In this document: piece after piece, positions 1 to 5,906 of the stretch
Numbering within the stretch: the first letter of the stretch is position 1
Layout: the number at the start of each line of letters is the position of its first letter
NCBI GenBank assembly: GCA_015222065.1
Contig: JADFUQ010000534.1
Location: 1 to 6,673, forward strand
Source of the DNA: Bacteroidota bacterium
GTDB lineage: Bacteria > Bacteroidota > Bacteroidia > Bacteroidales > VadinHA17
Length of the DNA: 6,673 bases
Reading direction: 5' to 3'
Notes under the pieces: generated by a model
Databases searched by the model: none
Told to the model about the DNA's origin: nothing
Seen by the model: only the letters and a program-made list of their open reading frames with translations
Program-made: the position numbers and the translations under genes

Positions 1-168
1 CTTATAGGAATAAATTTCGACCGTGCATGGGAAGGTGTTATGAGCGATCTGATGTTCAACCCTGAACAATGTCGTAACATCTCCCTGGATATCCGGTATA
101 CCCTGTTTATTATTGACAAATTTGCCAGGGCAGGATACCTGCTTGATGAGATGATGCTGGTGGAGTAG
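1..168 (+). CDS. S46 family serine peptidase (DPP7/DPP11-like), C-terminal end only
   Basis: The frame is open from the first base and ends at TAG 166-168, giving 55 residues. The segments FDRAWEGVMSD, CRNISLDIRYTLFIIDKFA and AGYLLDEM resemble the end of Bacteroidota S46 dipeptidyl-peptidases, which typically read FD-x-NWE...SDI...R-x-I-x-VDIRY-x-LFxIDKxAGA...L-x-EM. In this family the nucleophilic Ser lies in a GNSGSP motif shortly before this segment, so it falls outside the window and activity cannot be judged. Characterised members are periplasmic or cell-surface exopeptidases that release dipeptides from the N-terminus of oligopeptides for amino-acid nutrition. Whether this is a DPP7 (broad) or DPP11 (Asp/Glu) type cannot be told from the tail. 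No clear terminator hairpin follows; the downstream gap is AT-rich. Confidence 0.8.
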   Translation, partial: LIGINFDRAWEGVMSDLMFNPEQCRNISLDIRYTLFIIDKFARAGYLLDEMMLVE

Positions 169-181
169 AATAGCTACTGTC

Positions 182-225
182 AATTAAAAATTAAAAATTA
201 AAAATTAAAAAGATAAAAGATAAAA
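182..225. repeat. AT-rich 7-bp tandem repeat
   Basis: Four perfect copies of AATTAAA (182-209) are followed, after two A's, by two copies of GATAAAA (212-225), so a 7-base period runs through about 44 bases. It lies between the peptidase stop and the MBL-hydrolase promoter region. It may be slippage-derived low-complexity DNA or an upstream A-tract element; nothing in the sequence decides between these. Confidence 0.75.
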
Positions 226-235
226 GTGTAATATG

Positions 236-270
236 TTGATAATATATACGATCAATACATTTTAAGTTTG
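236..270 (+). promoter_or_regulatory. Candidate Bacteroidota-type promoter for the MBL-hydrolase gene
   Basis: TAAGTTTG at 263-270 matches the Bacteroidota -7 consensus TAnnTTTG exactly. A TTG at 236-238 could serve as the -33 element, although the 24-base gap is slightly longer than usual. Transcription would start near 276, about 30 bases before the ATG at 306. The call rests on motif matching alone. Confidence 0.4.
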
Positions 271-305
271 TTTATAATTGACACCACATAACGGTATTTC
301 TGACT

Positions 306-1346
306 ATGGAAAAAACCGGAATACGGATTAACGGACGTGGTAATGCCTGGCCTCTTCCTCTGGGTCAGGATCATCCAATGTATCAACGGGGTAAGAAGCC
401 TGATTATGCAAATGCCTCATTTTCACTTATGTCCCTGAATCAGGACAAAACCAGGACAGAAGTCAACTGGGAGCTGCTGATTGATGCAGGCCACGGTACC
501 ATTCCAATGCTGTTGAAAACCCATAATCGTATTCCTGAAGCTATTGTATTAACCCATCCTCATTTTGACCATTTCGTTGGCGTTGACTGGGTAGCTCAGA
601 GTTATTACCGGTTCAAAAACAAACAACGGTATCCTCTGTATGCCACCCAATTATGCTGGGAGACTCTTGTTAGCAGCCTGCCTCATCTTGAAAAAATCAT
701 CGAATTCAAATGCCTGGATTATGGTTTTTCACGAATTCCGGATGAGATTCCCGGTGTTGAACTTACAGCTTACCCGGTGTACCATGGAACCAGTGCATAC
801 GGGGCTGCTATGATCGTTGCCGGGGTTAAAAATGCCGGTAACAAAAAACAAAAAATCATTTTTTCGGGCGACCTGCTTTGCCCGCTGATCAGAGAAACAA
901 ATTATGCCCGGCTTCAGGGAGCAAAATACCTGTTTGCCGATGCCAACAACCGGTTTCCTTATCCGCGTACAAACCACTGGAGCCTGGTTCGGGAAGGTTA
1001 TAATGATTATCTGAGTCCATGGATAAAAGGAATAACTATGGAGGATCTGTTTCTGCCACACCTGAGCAATGATAAGAATACTGTTTTACCGGAATATCTG
1101 AAGCTTCTTACGAAGGATGGTTGCCGGCCAAAAGATATGTACTGGTCGTTGCTTGAATGGGTCAAACGGCTCAGTCCTGAAAAGACCCTGCTGGTTCATT
1201 ACAGCGGCAGGGAGGATGAAAAATATCATGATAAGTCATTAATGGACGGACCGCAACTGGAGGCATGGGCAAAGCAACAAGCTGTCGTAAAAGGTATCCA
1301 TTGTGAATTCGCGGTGCCTGAAACCGGTGACTGGCTTGAGTTTTAA
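306..1346 (+). CDS. MBL-fold metallo-hydrolase
   Basis: This 346-residue protein carries the metallo-beta-lactamase-fold metal site. The signature THPHFDH gives H84, H86, D88 and H89. Likely further ligands are H160 (YPVYHG), D189 (FSGD) and H298 (LLVHYSG). The N-terminal strand region with GRGNAWPLP, and LLIDAGHG just before the HxHxDH motif, fit the RNase Z/PhnP-like branch of the superfamily (Lactamase_B_2-like) rather than true beta-lactamases. There is no signal peptide, so it is probably a cytoplasmic hydrolase acting on a phosphodiester or ester; the substrate is not deducible. The start is the first ATG after an in-frame stop at 279-281. No Shine-Dalgarno is visible, as is usual for this phylum. 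It appears to be transcribed alone: the next intact gene lies 1.2 kb downstream. All metal-ligand positions look intact. Confidence 0.85.
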   Translation: MEKTGIRINGRGNAWPLPLGQDHPMYQRGKKPDYANASFSLMSLNQDKTRTEVNWELLIDAGHGTIPMLLKTHNRIPEAIVLTHPHFDHFVGVDWVAQSYYRFKNKQRYPLYATQLCWETLVSSLPHLEKIIEFKCLDYGFSRIPDEIPGVELTAYPVYHGTSAYGAAMIVAGVKNAGNKKQKIIFSGDLLCPLIRETNYARLQGAKYLFADANNRFPYPRTNHWSLVREGYNDYLSPWIKGITMEDLFLPHLSNDKNTVLPEYLKLLTKDGCRPKDMYWSLLEWVKRLSPEKTLLVHYSGREDEKYHDKSLMDGPQLEAWAKQQAVVKGIHCEFAVPETGDWLEF

Positions 1347-1359
1347 CAGACTTATAATA

Positions 1360-1590
1360 CTATTTCCCCGGCTTGTTCCAATACTCTCTTTGTGATAGAG
1401 ATACTTTTCGAGCACAATTCATGATTTGGCTCATAATCTGGTAATACACTTCCAGAAAATCACACTTTTCATTACTAATATCTATTTTCCTGTTTTCAGC
1501 ACATTGATTTTTGAATTTTGCAAATACCAGTATATCTGTATGATATGACCTTGTTTTTTGAAATATTGGTGCTGCATTGCAAAAGACAAT
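1360..1590 (-). pseudogene. Unassigned start-less reading frame, possible gene remnant
   Basis: On the - strand a frame stays open for about 76 codons and ends at TAG (1360-1362 on +). It reads through segments such as SYHTDILVFAKFKNQCAENRK, CDFLEVYYQIMSQIMNCARK and SLSQREYWNKPGK. The composition looks protein-like, amphipathic and Lys/Glu rich. There is no usable start: the only in-frame ATGs lie near the C-terminus, and further upstream the frame runs into the palindromic repeats. I do not recognise a family. It could be the 3' end of a gene truncated when the adjacent repeat and transposase block was inserted, or a chance open frame in AT-rich DNA. Confidence 0.25.
1568..1580. repeat. 13-bp direct repeat, left copy (GGTGCTGCATTGC)
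   Basis: This is identical in sequence and orientation to 1984-1996. Together the two copies bracket the whole block of palindromic modules and the transposase fragment, separated by 403 bases. They could be a target-site duplication or the outermost part of the repeat module. Confidence 0.6.
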
Positions 1591-1596
1591 AAAAAG

Positions 1597-1688
1597 ACCC
1601 CGGAGGGTGTCTAATTCAGATAGCCACAGTAACGTCTGTGGTTATGACGTAATAGTTCAATCACAACCCCGGAGGGTGTTGAATTCAG
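1597..1688 (+). repeat. Palindromic repeat block, left side (modules A-B-A)
   Basis: Two direct copies of a GC-rich module A, ACCCCGGAGGGTGT followed by two variable bases and AATTCAG, lie at 1597-1619 and 1666-1688 and match at 21 of 23 bases. Between them is hairpin module B (1620-1645), with arms ATAGCCACAG and CTGTGGTTAT around the loop TAACGT, forming 10 pairs of which one is G-T. The same modules recur in inverted orientation at 1887-1978, on the other side of the transposase fragment. This resembles REP/BIME-type extragenic palindromes associated with RAYT transposases. Confidence 0.7.
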
Positions 1689-1891
1689 GTTATGTTATAA
1701 GTAATTGTAGGATGCAGATCACACACAATATAGATATGATTGCAATAACCACCAACTATATGTGGTTTACACTTTTTGTTCCATAATATTTCGGCAAAGT
1801 AATTGTAAAGTATATCCTGATTCACTCTTGTCAGAAAATTAGTATAAACCTTACTTCCGAAAACTACTTGATAAAGAATTATAAACTTCAA
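1685..1891 (-). pseudogene. Decayed Y1 transposase fragment (IS200/RAYT-like, TnpA_REP)
   Basis: The - strand frame encodes about 68 residues that match the N-terminal half of Y1 (HUH) transposases. ILYQVVFGSK corresponds to the family's ILYQIVFSTK. NKKCKPHIVGG...NHIYIVCDLHPTI corresponds to NKKC...I-x-G-x-x-DHIHI-x-x-x-LHPS. Full-length members are roughly 150 aa, so the second half, with the catalytic Tyr, is absent. The metal-binding HxH is altered: H52 remains but the second His is Y54. There is no ATG; the frame begins at a TTG inside the flanking palindrome, and its stop lies in the other flanking repeat. The fragment is therefore bounded on both sides by repeat modules. It is almost certainly inactive. 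The family call rests on remembered consensus motifs. Confidence 0.65.
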
Positions 1892-1978
1892 CCCCGTCCG
1901 GGGTCGCGGATTTATTATATTGCACTACTACCCCGGACGTAACCGGGGCTATCAGACTTGAAGCCCTCCAGGCTTATT
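1887..1978 (-). repeat. Palindromic repeat block, right side (inverted A-B-A modules)
   Basis: Reading outward from the transposase fragment there are three modules. First, 1887-1908 is an inverted copy of module A, with 18 of 22 bases matching the reverse complement of 1662-1683; inside it ACCCC and GGGGT (1891-1904) can pair. Second, 1928-1952 is an inverted copy of hairpin B, matching 18 of 25 bases, with arms CCCCGG/CCGGGG and loop ACGTAA. Third, AAGCC...GGCTT at 1961-1975 contains CCCTCC-A-GG, aligning with a third, diverged module A. The order mirrors the left block. Confidence 0.65.
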
Positions 1979-1983
1979 ATATG

Positions 1984-1996
1984 GGTGCTGCATTGC
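1984..1996. repeat. 13-bp direct repeat, right copy (GGTGCTGCATTGC)
   Basis: This is a perfect match to 1568-1580 in the same orientation. It closes the block made of palindromic modules and the transposase fragment. Confidence 0.6.
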
Positions 1997-2125
1997 GGAA
2001 AACAGGAGTGAAAAAAAATTGATTAATCTTAGTCAGTATTATTGATGTCCATATTTCTCCGTTTTCTTGAACATATTGCAAAGTATATGTTCATTTTATT
2101 GTGCATTCCTGGACACATAGTTGTT
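1997..2125. other. AT-rich spacer with a 24-bp inverted repeat
   Basis: No coding signal was seen on either strand. The one structured element is GAACATAT (2069-2076), an 8-base spacer, then ATATGTTC (2085-2092), a perfect dyad. It could be an operator for a dimeric regulator or a weak hairpin. No intact gene begins nearby, so its target is unclear. Confidence 0.4.
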
Positions 2126-2187
2126 ACTCACCGGGTGACTTCGAGTCACCCGGTGAGTGTAGATTATTTCTGCTAAAGTTAAAAAAA
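2126..2187 (+). repeat. Hairpin repeat, copy 1 (perfect 15-bp stem)
   Basis: ACTCACCGGGTGACT (2126-2140), the loop TCG, and AGTCACCCGGTGAGT (2144-2158) form a perfect 15-bp stem. The following bases GTGTAGATTATTTCTGCTAA are also conserved in the copy at 5820-5879; the two match at 54 of 60 bases by hand count. A third copy of the hairpin lies at 6515-6547. No uninterrupted T-run follows the stem directly, so it is not a textbook intrinsic terminator, though a terminator or RNA-stabilising role is possible. Confidence 0.75.
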
Positions 2188-2224
2188 TTATTTTTTTTAA
2201 TAAATGCCTTTGATCTTTGAATAG

Positions 2225-2452
2225 AGTTTATTAAATTATAACGGAAAAAATCTAAATCTATTTTTTCAATATATAGTAACGATTTGGAAAGACAAAAGAT
2301 ACCGGATAGTCAGGGTATTTGTGTTTGTATATAATAACAGTGCCCCGGAGAAGACTATTAATATAAATACAAGTGGTTTGCATAAGGGACATTATGTACT
2401 GAAAATAATTTATAATGATTCTGTAATTTCGAAGCAAATTATGATAAAGTAA
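2225..2452 (+). pseudogene. Orphan T9SS type A sorting-domain-like tail, 5'-truncated gene remnant
   Basis: A frame open from just after TAG 2222-2224 ends at TAA 2450-2452. Its last part contains VYNNSAPEKTIN, NTSGLHKGHYVLKI and NDSVISKQIMIK. This fits the C-terminal sorting domain of type IX secretion cargo, which typically reads V-x-IYN-x-x-G...I-x-x-L-x-x-G-x-Y-x-L-x-I...x-x-KK-x-IIK. No start codon precedes it in frame and the first 30 or so codons look non-coding. It is best read as the 3' end of a lost secreted-protein gene. The stop is followed by a strong terminator at 2477-2519, as expected for a real gene end. A chance frame cannot be excluded, but the motif order argues against it. 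Confidence 0.5.
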
Positions 2453-2476
2453 TAAAAATTATACTTTAATTTAATA

Positions 2477-2519
2477 ATATTCAGTCCTGGTCTTACGACC
2501 GGGACTGAATATGTTTTTT
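2477..2519 (+). terminator. Intrinsic (rho-independent) terminator
   Basis: ATATTCAGTCCTGGTC (2477-2492), the loop TTAC, and GACCGGGACTGAATAT (2497-2512) form a 16-pair stem with a single T-G wobble. G and six T's (2514-2519) follow. It closes the orphan T9SS-like remnant. It ends only 17 bases before the DUF4249 start codon, leaving no room for a conventional promoter in between. Confidence 0.85.
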
Positions 2520-2536
2520 CATTAAACAGTATTTAA

Positions 2537-3523
2537 ATGATTAAAAAAACCGGGATCATATTAATAATATTGCTTATCAACTTTTCGTGTGAAAGAGACA
2601 AGCCTTTCGAAATACCTGAAGGTAAAACAGAATTGGCTTTGTTCTCAGAAAACTATCCTGAAGATAGCCTGGAAGTAATTATTAGCCTGGCACAGACAAT
2701 GGGACATTATCCCTACTATCAAATAAATGAACCGGTAAAAGTCAGTTTGTTTGAGGATAATAATTTATTACAGGAAAAATATGTAAAAATATATGATAAA
2801 TATATATACACTTCTTATTATGGATGGGCTTATTTTAATAAAGAAATGTTAAAAGAAGGCAACCGGTACAAAGTAAAGGTTAGTAACCCCGGGTACGATG
2901 ATATTGAGGCGGAAACAACAAAGCCGGTCCCTGTGAAAATTAAGTCTTTATCATGGAAACATATAGAAGGCAAAATGCCGGAATGGTTTTTTGATGTTTA
3001 CGGTTCATATGAAGTTCAATCTCCAATGGGTCCGGCTATTGAATATACCCATATGATTGAATTCAGTATAACATTTGATGATCCACCGGAGAATAACTTT
3101 TACCAGTGTGGAATTCATATATTTTATGATATATATGAAGCTAAAATAATATATGCTTCATTCGGCTGGCCCGATCCGCCTTATAATAATGTGTCCTATA
3201 TAACACCTCCTCCTGGTTACATATCTAGGGCTGGTAATGCAAATGAAATTGTTTTTAATGATAAAGATTTCAATGGAGAGGAAAAAACGGTAAGGCTTGT
3301 TATACCGGCAAACGAGATTATTACATCGTCATACGAATACATAATCAAGCTGTATTCTTTATCTGAAGACCATTACAAGTATATTGTATCTAAATGGTTA
3401 TATAACAGGTCAAAAGACGACCCGTTTGCCGAGCCGGTTGATTTTCACAGCAATGTGAGTAACGAAATAGGGATATTCTCTATTGCCTCATGCGATTATG
3501 ATACAATTTTTATTAATGAATAA
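2537..3523 (+). CDS. DUF4249 domain-containing outer-membrane lipoprotein
   Basis: This 328-residue protein opens with a lipoprotein signal, MIKKTGIILIILLINFSC, placing the lipidated Cys at residue 18. The acidic and charged residues after it (ERDKP) are compatible with export to the cell surface in Bacteroidota. An N-terminal beta-rich part contains VKVSLFEDNN...GNRYKVKVSNPGYDDIEAETT...PVPVKIKSL, the immunoglobulin-like pattern of DUF4249. The C-terminal YSLSEDHYKYIVSKW...DPFAEPVDFHSNVSNEIGIF is the family's most typical segment (EPV..-x-SN-x-x-x-x-GIF). DUF4249 proteins are regularly encoded with a TonB-dependent receptor and are thought to act like SusD, as a substrate-binding partner; the substrate is unknown. 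Here the stop overlaps the receptor start by 8 bases, so the two are probably translationally coupled. The start is supported by the signal peptide directly at the ATG. Confidence 0.85.
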   Translation: MIKKTGIILIILLINFSCERDKPFEIPEGKTELALFSENYPEDSLEVIISLAQTMGHYPYYQINEPVKVSLFEDNNLLQEKYVKIYDKYIYTSYYGWAYFNKEMLKEGNRYKVKVSNPGYDDIEAETTKPVPVKIKSLSWKHIEGKMPEWFFDVYGSYEVQSPMGPAIEYTHMIEFSITFDDPPENNFYQCGIHIFYDIYEAKIIYASFGWPDPPYNNVSYITPPPGYISRAGNANEIVFNDKDFNGEEKTVRLVIPANEIITSSYEYIIKLYSLSEDHYKYIVSKWLYNRSKDDPFAEPVDFHSNVSNEIGIFSIASCDYDTIFINE

Positions 3524-5813
3524 CAAACCTTTTTTAATTCTTTTTTTGTGGCTAATAACAGCATCTGGCTTGTTTGCTCAGAGTGTTGTTTTAAAAGGAG
3601 TAGTTGTTAGCTCTGTTGATTCAAAGCCAATTCCCGGGGCAATGGTAAAATGTGGGACGTTGACCAAAAAGACAGGGCAGGATGGAGATTTTTATTTTTC
3701 ATTAAAACCCGGTGTTCGAAAGTTAACCGTCACCTATTCAGGTTATAAAAAGCAAAGTTTTGAGTTTCTCCTGAAACAAGACACTTCAATTGTGTTATCC
3801 TACCAAAAAATCGTAGGAATTAAGCAGGTAACTATTAAAGGTAGCCTGATAACTGAATATTTTCGTGAACCTGAGCCCGGTATAACAAAAATTCAACCTT
3901 CAAAATTCGATTATCTCCCTGCTGTTCTTGGTGATGCAGATGTTTTAAAAAAGATTCAATATTTACCAGGTATTCATTCCGGCAACGAAGGTTCTTCGGG
4001 TTTGATTGTAAGGGGAGGTTCTTACGAACACAACCTTATTAACTTAAACAGTTTTCCTGTTTATCAGCCATACCATTTAATGGGGTTTCAGTCTGCTTTC
4101 GATCCCTTTTTTGTTGATGAAATGGAAATTATAAAAGGAGGATTCCCTGCAAAATACGGGGGCAGGCTTTCTTCGGTAATAAATATAAATACTAAAAGTA
4201 ATTACCAGGACACGTTACAAACAAGCGTTTATGCAGGGATTATGTCGGTTGGAGGAGGCTTAAGATATTGTCCTGATTCTTTAACCGGTATTACATTTAC
4301 CGGTAAACAGAGCCTTATTTCAACCCTGTGGAATATCAAATGGAACCCGGTTAAGTTTAGCATTCCGATATATAATTTTAATGACATGCTTTTTGATTTC
4401 GGGAGAAAAATTAATAGTAATAATCATACAGGTTTTTTGGTTTTCCTAAACCGGGACGAAGCGGGTCATACCACTGAAGATGAATATGAAGCAGAGGGTT
4501 ATCCAACCATAACGACACAAAACCTAAACCAGGACTGGTTTAATTTGGTTACCGGTGTTTACTGGACAAACACAGGCAACCATAGCAGGCTTACCACTCT
4601 CAGGTTGTATTACCAGCATTACGCAAATAACTCTAATAATCAGATTATTGTTGAACAGGAAGCTGAGCCACCAATCACAACAGAGACAATTAATGGTATT
4701 TCAAGCAAAATATCAGAGATCGGTGCAGTATTTGATAATGAAATTAACTTAAGCGCCAGACACCGGCTTAATTATGGAATTACGGCGAATTACAGAATGT
4801 ACTTACCTTCAGCCGGTACATTCTTGTACATAAATGACGTTTTACAGAATAGGAATGATACTATTGCAGACAATACTCAAAATAATTTTTCTGGCTTCCT
4901 GTATCTTGAAGATAATTATACCGTTAATAACAAATTATTTTTACGGGGTGGAATTCGTGCTTCATTAATTCATGCTTCCGGAAAAACATGGCTTATACCG
5001 GAGCCGCGTTTTACAGTGAACTATTATTTAAATGAAAAAATGAGTATAAACGGTTCCTGGGCAATAACAACGCAGAGTATTCACCGTTTAACCTCATCGA
5101 GTGTAATGCAAACATCAGATCTCTGGGTGCCTTCAACACAAAACACCAGGCCTGAGATATCATCCTTATTTGTAGCAGGCATGAAATACCAATACAATCA
5201 CGGAGTATTGGCAGGATTGGAATTGTACTATAAAGAAATGTATAACCTTATTACATACAAGGACGGTGCAACATACATGACCGAACCTTATTGGGAAAAT
5301 AATATTGTTTATGGAGAGGGCACATCAAAAGGGGTTGAAGTTCTTATTCAAAAAGCAGGTGACAAGATGTTTAGCTTAATAGCATATACCTTGTCGTTTA
5401 CGGATGTGCGATTTGATGAGATTAACAACGGGAAAAAATTCCCATTTAAATATGATAAAAGGCATGATCTTAACCTGACAATTGGGTACAGGCCAAAAGA
5501 GAAAATTAGTTTTAGTTGTAACTGGGTGCTGCAAAGCGGGAAATGGGTCTCGGTTTACGACAGGTTTGTCCCGATACCGGAAATTCCTTTACTTGATAAC
5601 AGGAATAATATACGATTTCCATTGTACCACAGGCTTGATTTGAGTTTGCAGTTAAAGAAGAATAAAAAGTGGGGCATAGCCTACTGGAAGTTTGATATTT
5701 ATAATGCATATTCCAGGTTAAACCCATGGTACTTAAAATATAGCTCCGGCACTTTTGAGCAAATAGCTCTGTTCCCAATAATACCTTCGGTCAGTTATAG
5801 TGTAAGATTTTAG
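3516..5813 (+). CDS. TonB-dependent outer-membrane receptor with carboxypeptidase-like regulatory domain
   Basis: I chose the ATG at 3516 (765 aa) over in-frame upstream ATGs because it places a signal peptide at the N-terminus, MNNKPFLILFLWLITASGLFA with likely cleavage before QS. Residues about 25-95 (LKGVVVSSVDSKPIPGAMV...TGQDGDFYFSL...VTYSGYKK) are a CarboxypepD_reg-like domain. Next come a possible TonB-box-like segment, KQVTIKG (about 104-110), and the plug at about 115-228 with LPGIHSGNEGSSGLIVRGGS and KYGGRLSSVININTK. The remainder is beta-barrel, with aromatic and Gly-rich strands, NWVLQSGKW, and a terminal Phe (SYSVRF) as in outer-membrane barrels recognised by BAM. The size fits DUF4249-associated receptors and is well below SusC (about 1000 aa). 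Energised by TonB-ExbBD, it would import a ligand captured by the upstream DUF4249 protein; the ligand is unknown. A diverged copy of its 3' end lies at 6445-6510. Confidence 0.9.
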   Translation: MNNKPFLILFLWLITASGLFAQSVVLKGVVVSSVDSKPIPGAMVKCGTLTKKTGQDGDFYFSLKPGVRKLTVTYSGYKKQSFEFLLKQDTSIVLSYQKIVGIKQVTIKGSLITEYFREPEPGITKIQPSKFDYLPAVLGDADVLKKIQYLPGIHSGNEGSSGLIVRGGSYEHNLINLNSFPVYQPYHLMGFQSAFDPFFVDEMEIIKGGFPAKYGGRLSSVININTKSNYQDTLQTSVYAGIMSVGGGLRYCPDSLTGITFTGKQSLISTLWNIKWNPVKFSIPIYNFNDMLFDFGRKINSNNHTGFLVFLNRDEAGHTTEDEYEAEGYPTITTQNLNQDWFNLVTGVYWTNTGNHSRLTTLRLYYQHYANNSNNQIIVEQEAEPPITTETINGISSKISEIGAVFDNEINLSARHRLNYGITANYRMYLPSAGTFLYINDVLQNRNDTIADNTQNNFSGFLYLEDNYTVNNKLFLRGGIRASLIHASGKTWLIPEPRFTVNYYLNEKMSINGSWAITTQSIHRLTSSSVMQTSDLWVPSTQNTRPEISSLFVAGMKYQYNHGVLAGLELYYKEMYNLITYKDGATYMTEPYWENNIVYGEGTSKGVEVLIQKAGDKMFSLIAYTLSFTDVRFDEINNGKKFPFKYDKRHDLNLTIGYRPKEKISFSCNWVLQSGKWVSVYDRFVPIPEIPLLDNRNNIRFPLYHRLDLSLQLKKNKKWGIAYWKFDIYNAYSRLNPWYLKYSSGTFEQIALFPIIPSVSYSVRF

Positions 5814-5819
5814 ATTTAT

Positions 5820-5879
5820 TCACCGGGGGACTTCGAGTTATCCGGTGAGTGTAAATTATTTCTGCTAAAATTAAAGAAA
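5820..5879 (+). repeat. Hairpin repeat, copy 2 (after the receptor gene)
   Basis: It begins 6 bases after the receptor stop codon. CACCGGGGGACT, the loop TCG, and AGTTATCCGGTG form a stem weakened by one true mismatch and two G-T pairs. Its 60 bases match copy 1 (2128-2187) at 54 positions, including the AT-rich tail ATTATTTCTGCTAAA. Its position suggests an operon-end element, but no strong T-run follows. Confidence 0.7.
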
Positions 5880-5906
5880 CAAACATTTATTATAATTACT
5901 TGAAAT

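Noticed and set aside
729..1061. - strand open frame of 110 codons
   Set aside because: It lies wholly inside the MBL-hydrolase gene and has no recognisable motif.
1597..1688. Possible short CRISPR array, from two similar 23-base repeats 46 bases apart
   Set aside because: There are only two copies, the spacer contains its own hairpin, inverted copies lie on the other side of a transposase fragment, and no cas genes are visible.
1577..1786. Small + strand open frame of 69 codons
   Set aside because: It is made almost entirely of the palindromic repeat block and runs antisense through the transposase fragment, with no coding-like motif.
2161..2536. Promoter for the DUF4249 operon, for example GATCTTTG at 2212-2219
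   Set aside because: It has one mismatch to the -7 box and no -33 TTG at proper spacing, and a terminator lies between it and the gene; not supportable as a feature.
3483..3515. Earlier ATG starts for the receptor gene
   Set aside because: They would place 11 extra residues (MPHAIMIQFLL) before a clear signal peptide and deepen the overlap with DUF4249; the ATG at 3516 gives a standard signal sequence.
5524..5541. Similarity of receptor-gene bases GGGTGCTGCAAAGCGG to the 13-mer at 1984-1996
   Set aside because: Here the bases encode the conserved barrel segment NWVLQSGKW and the match is imperfect and short, so chance is the simpler explanation.
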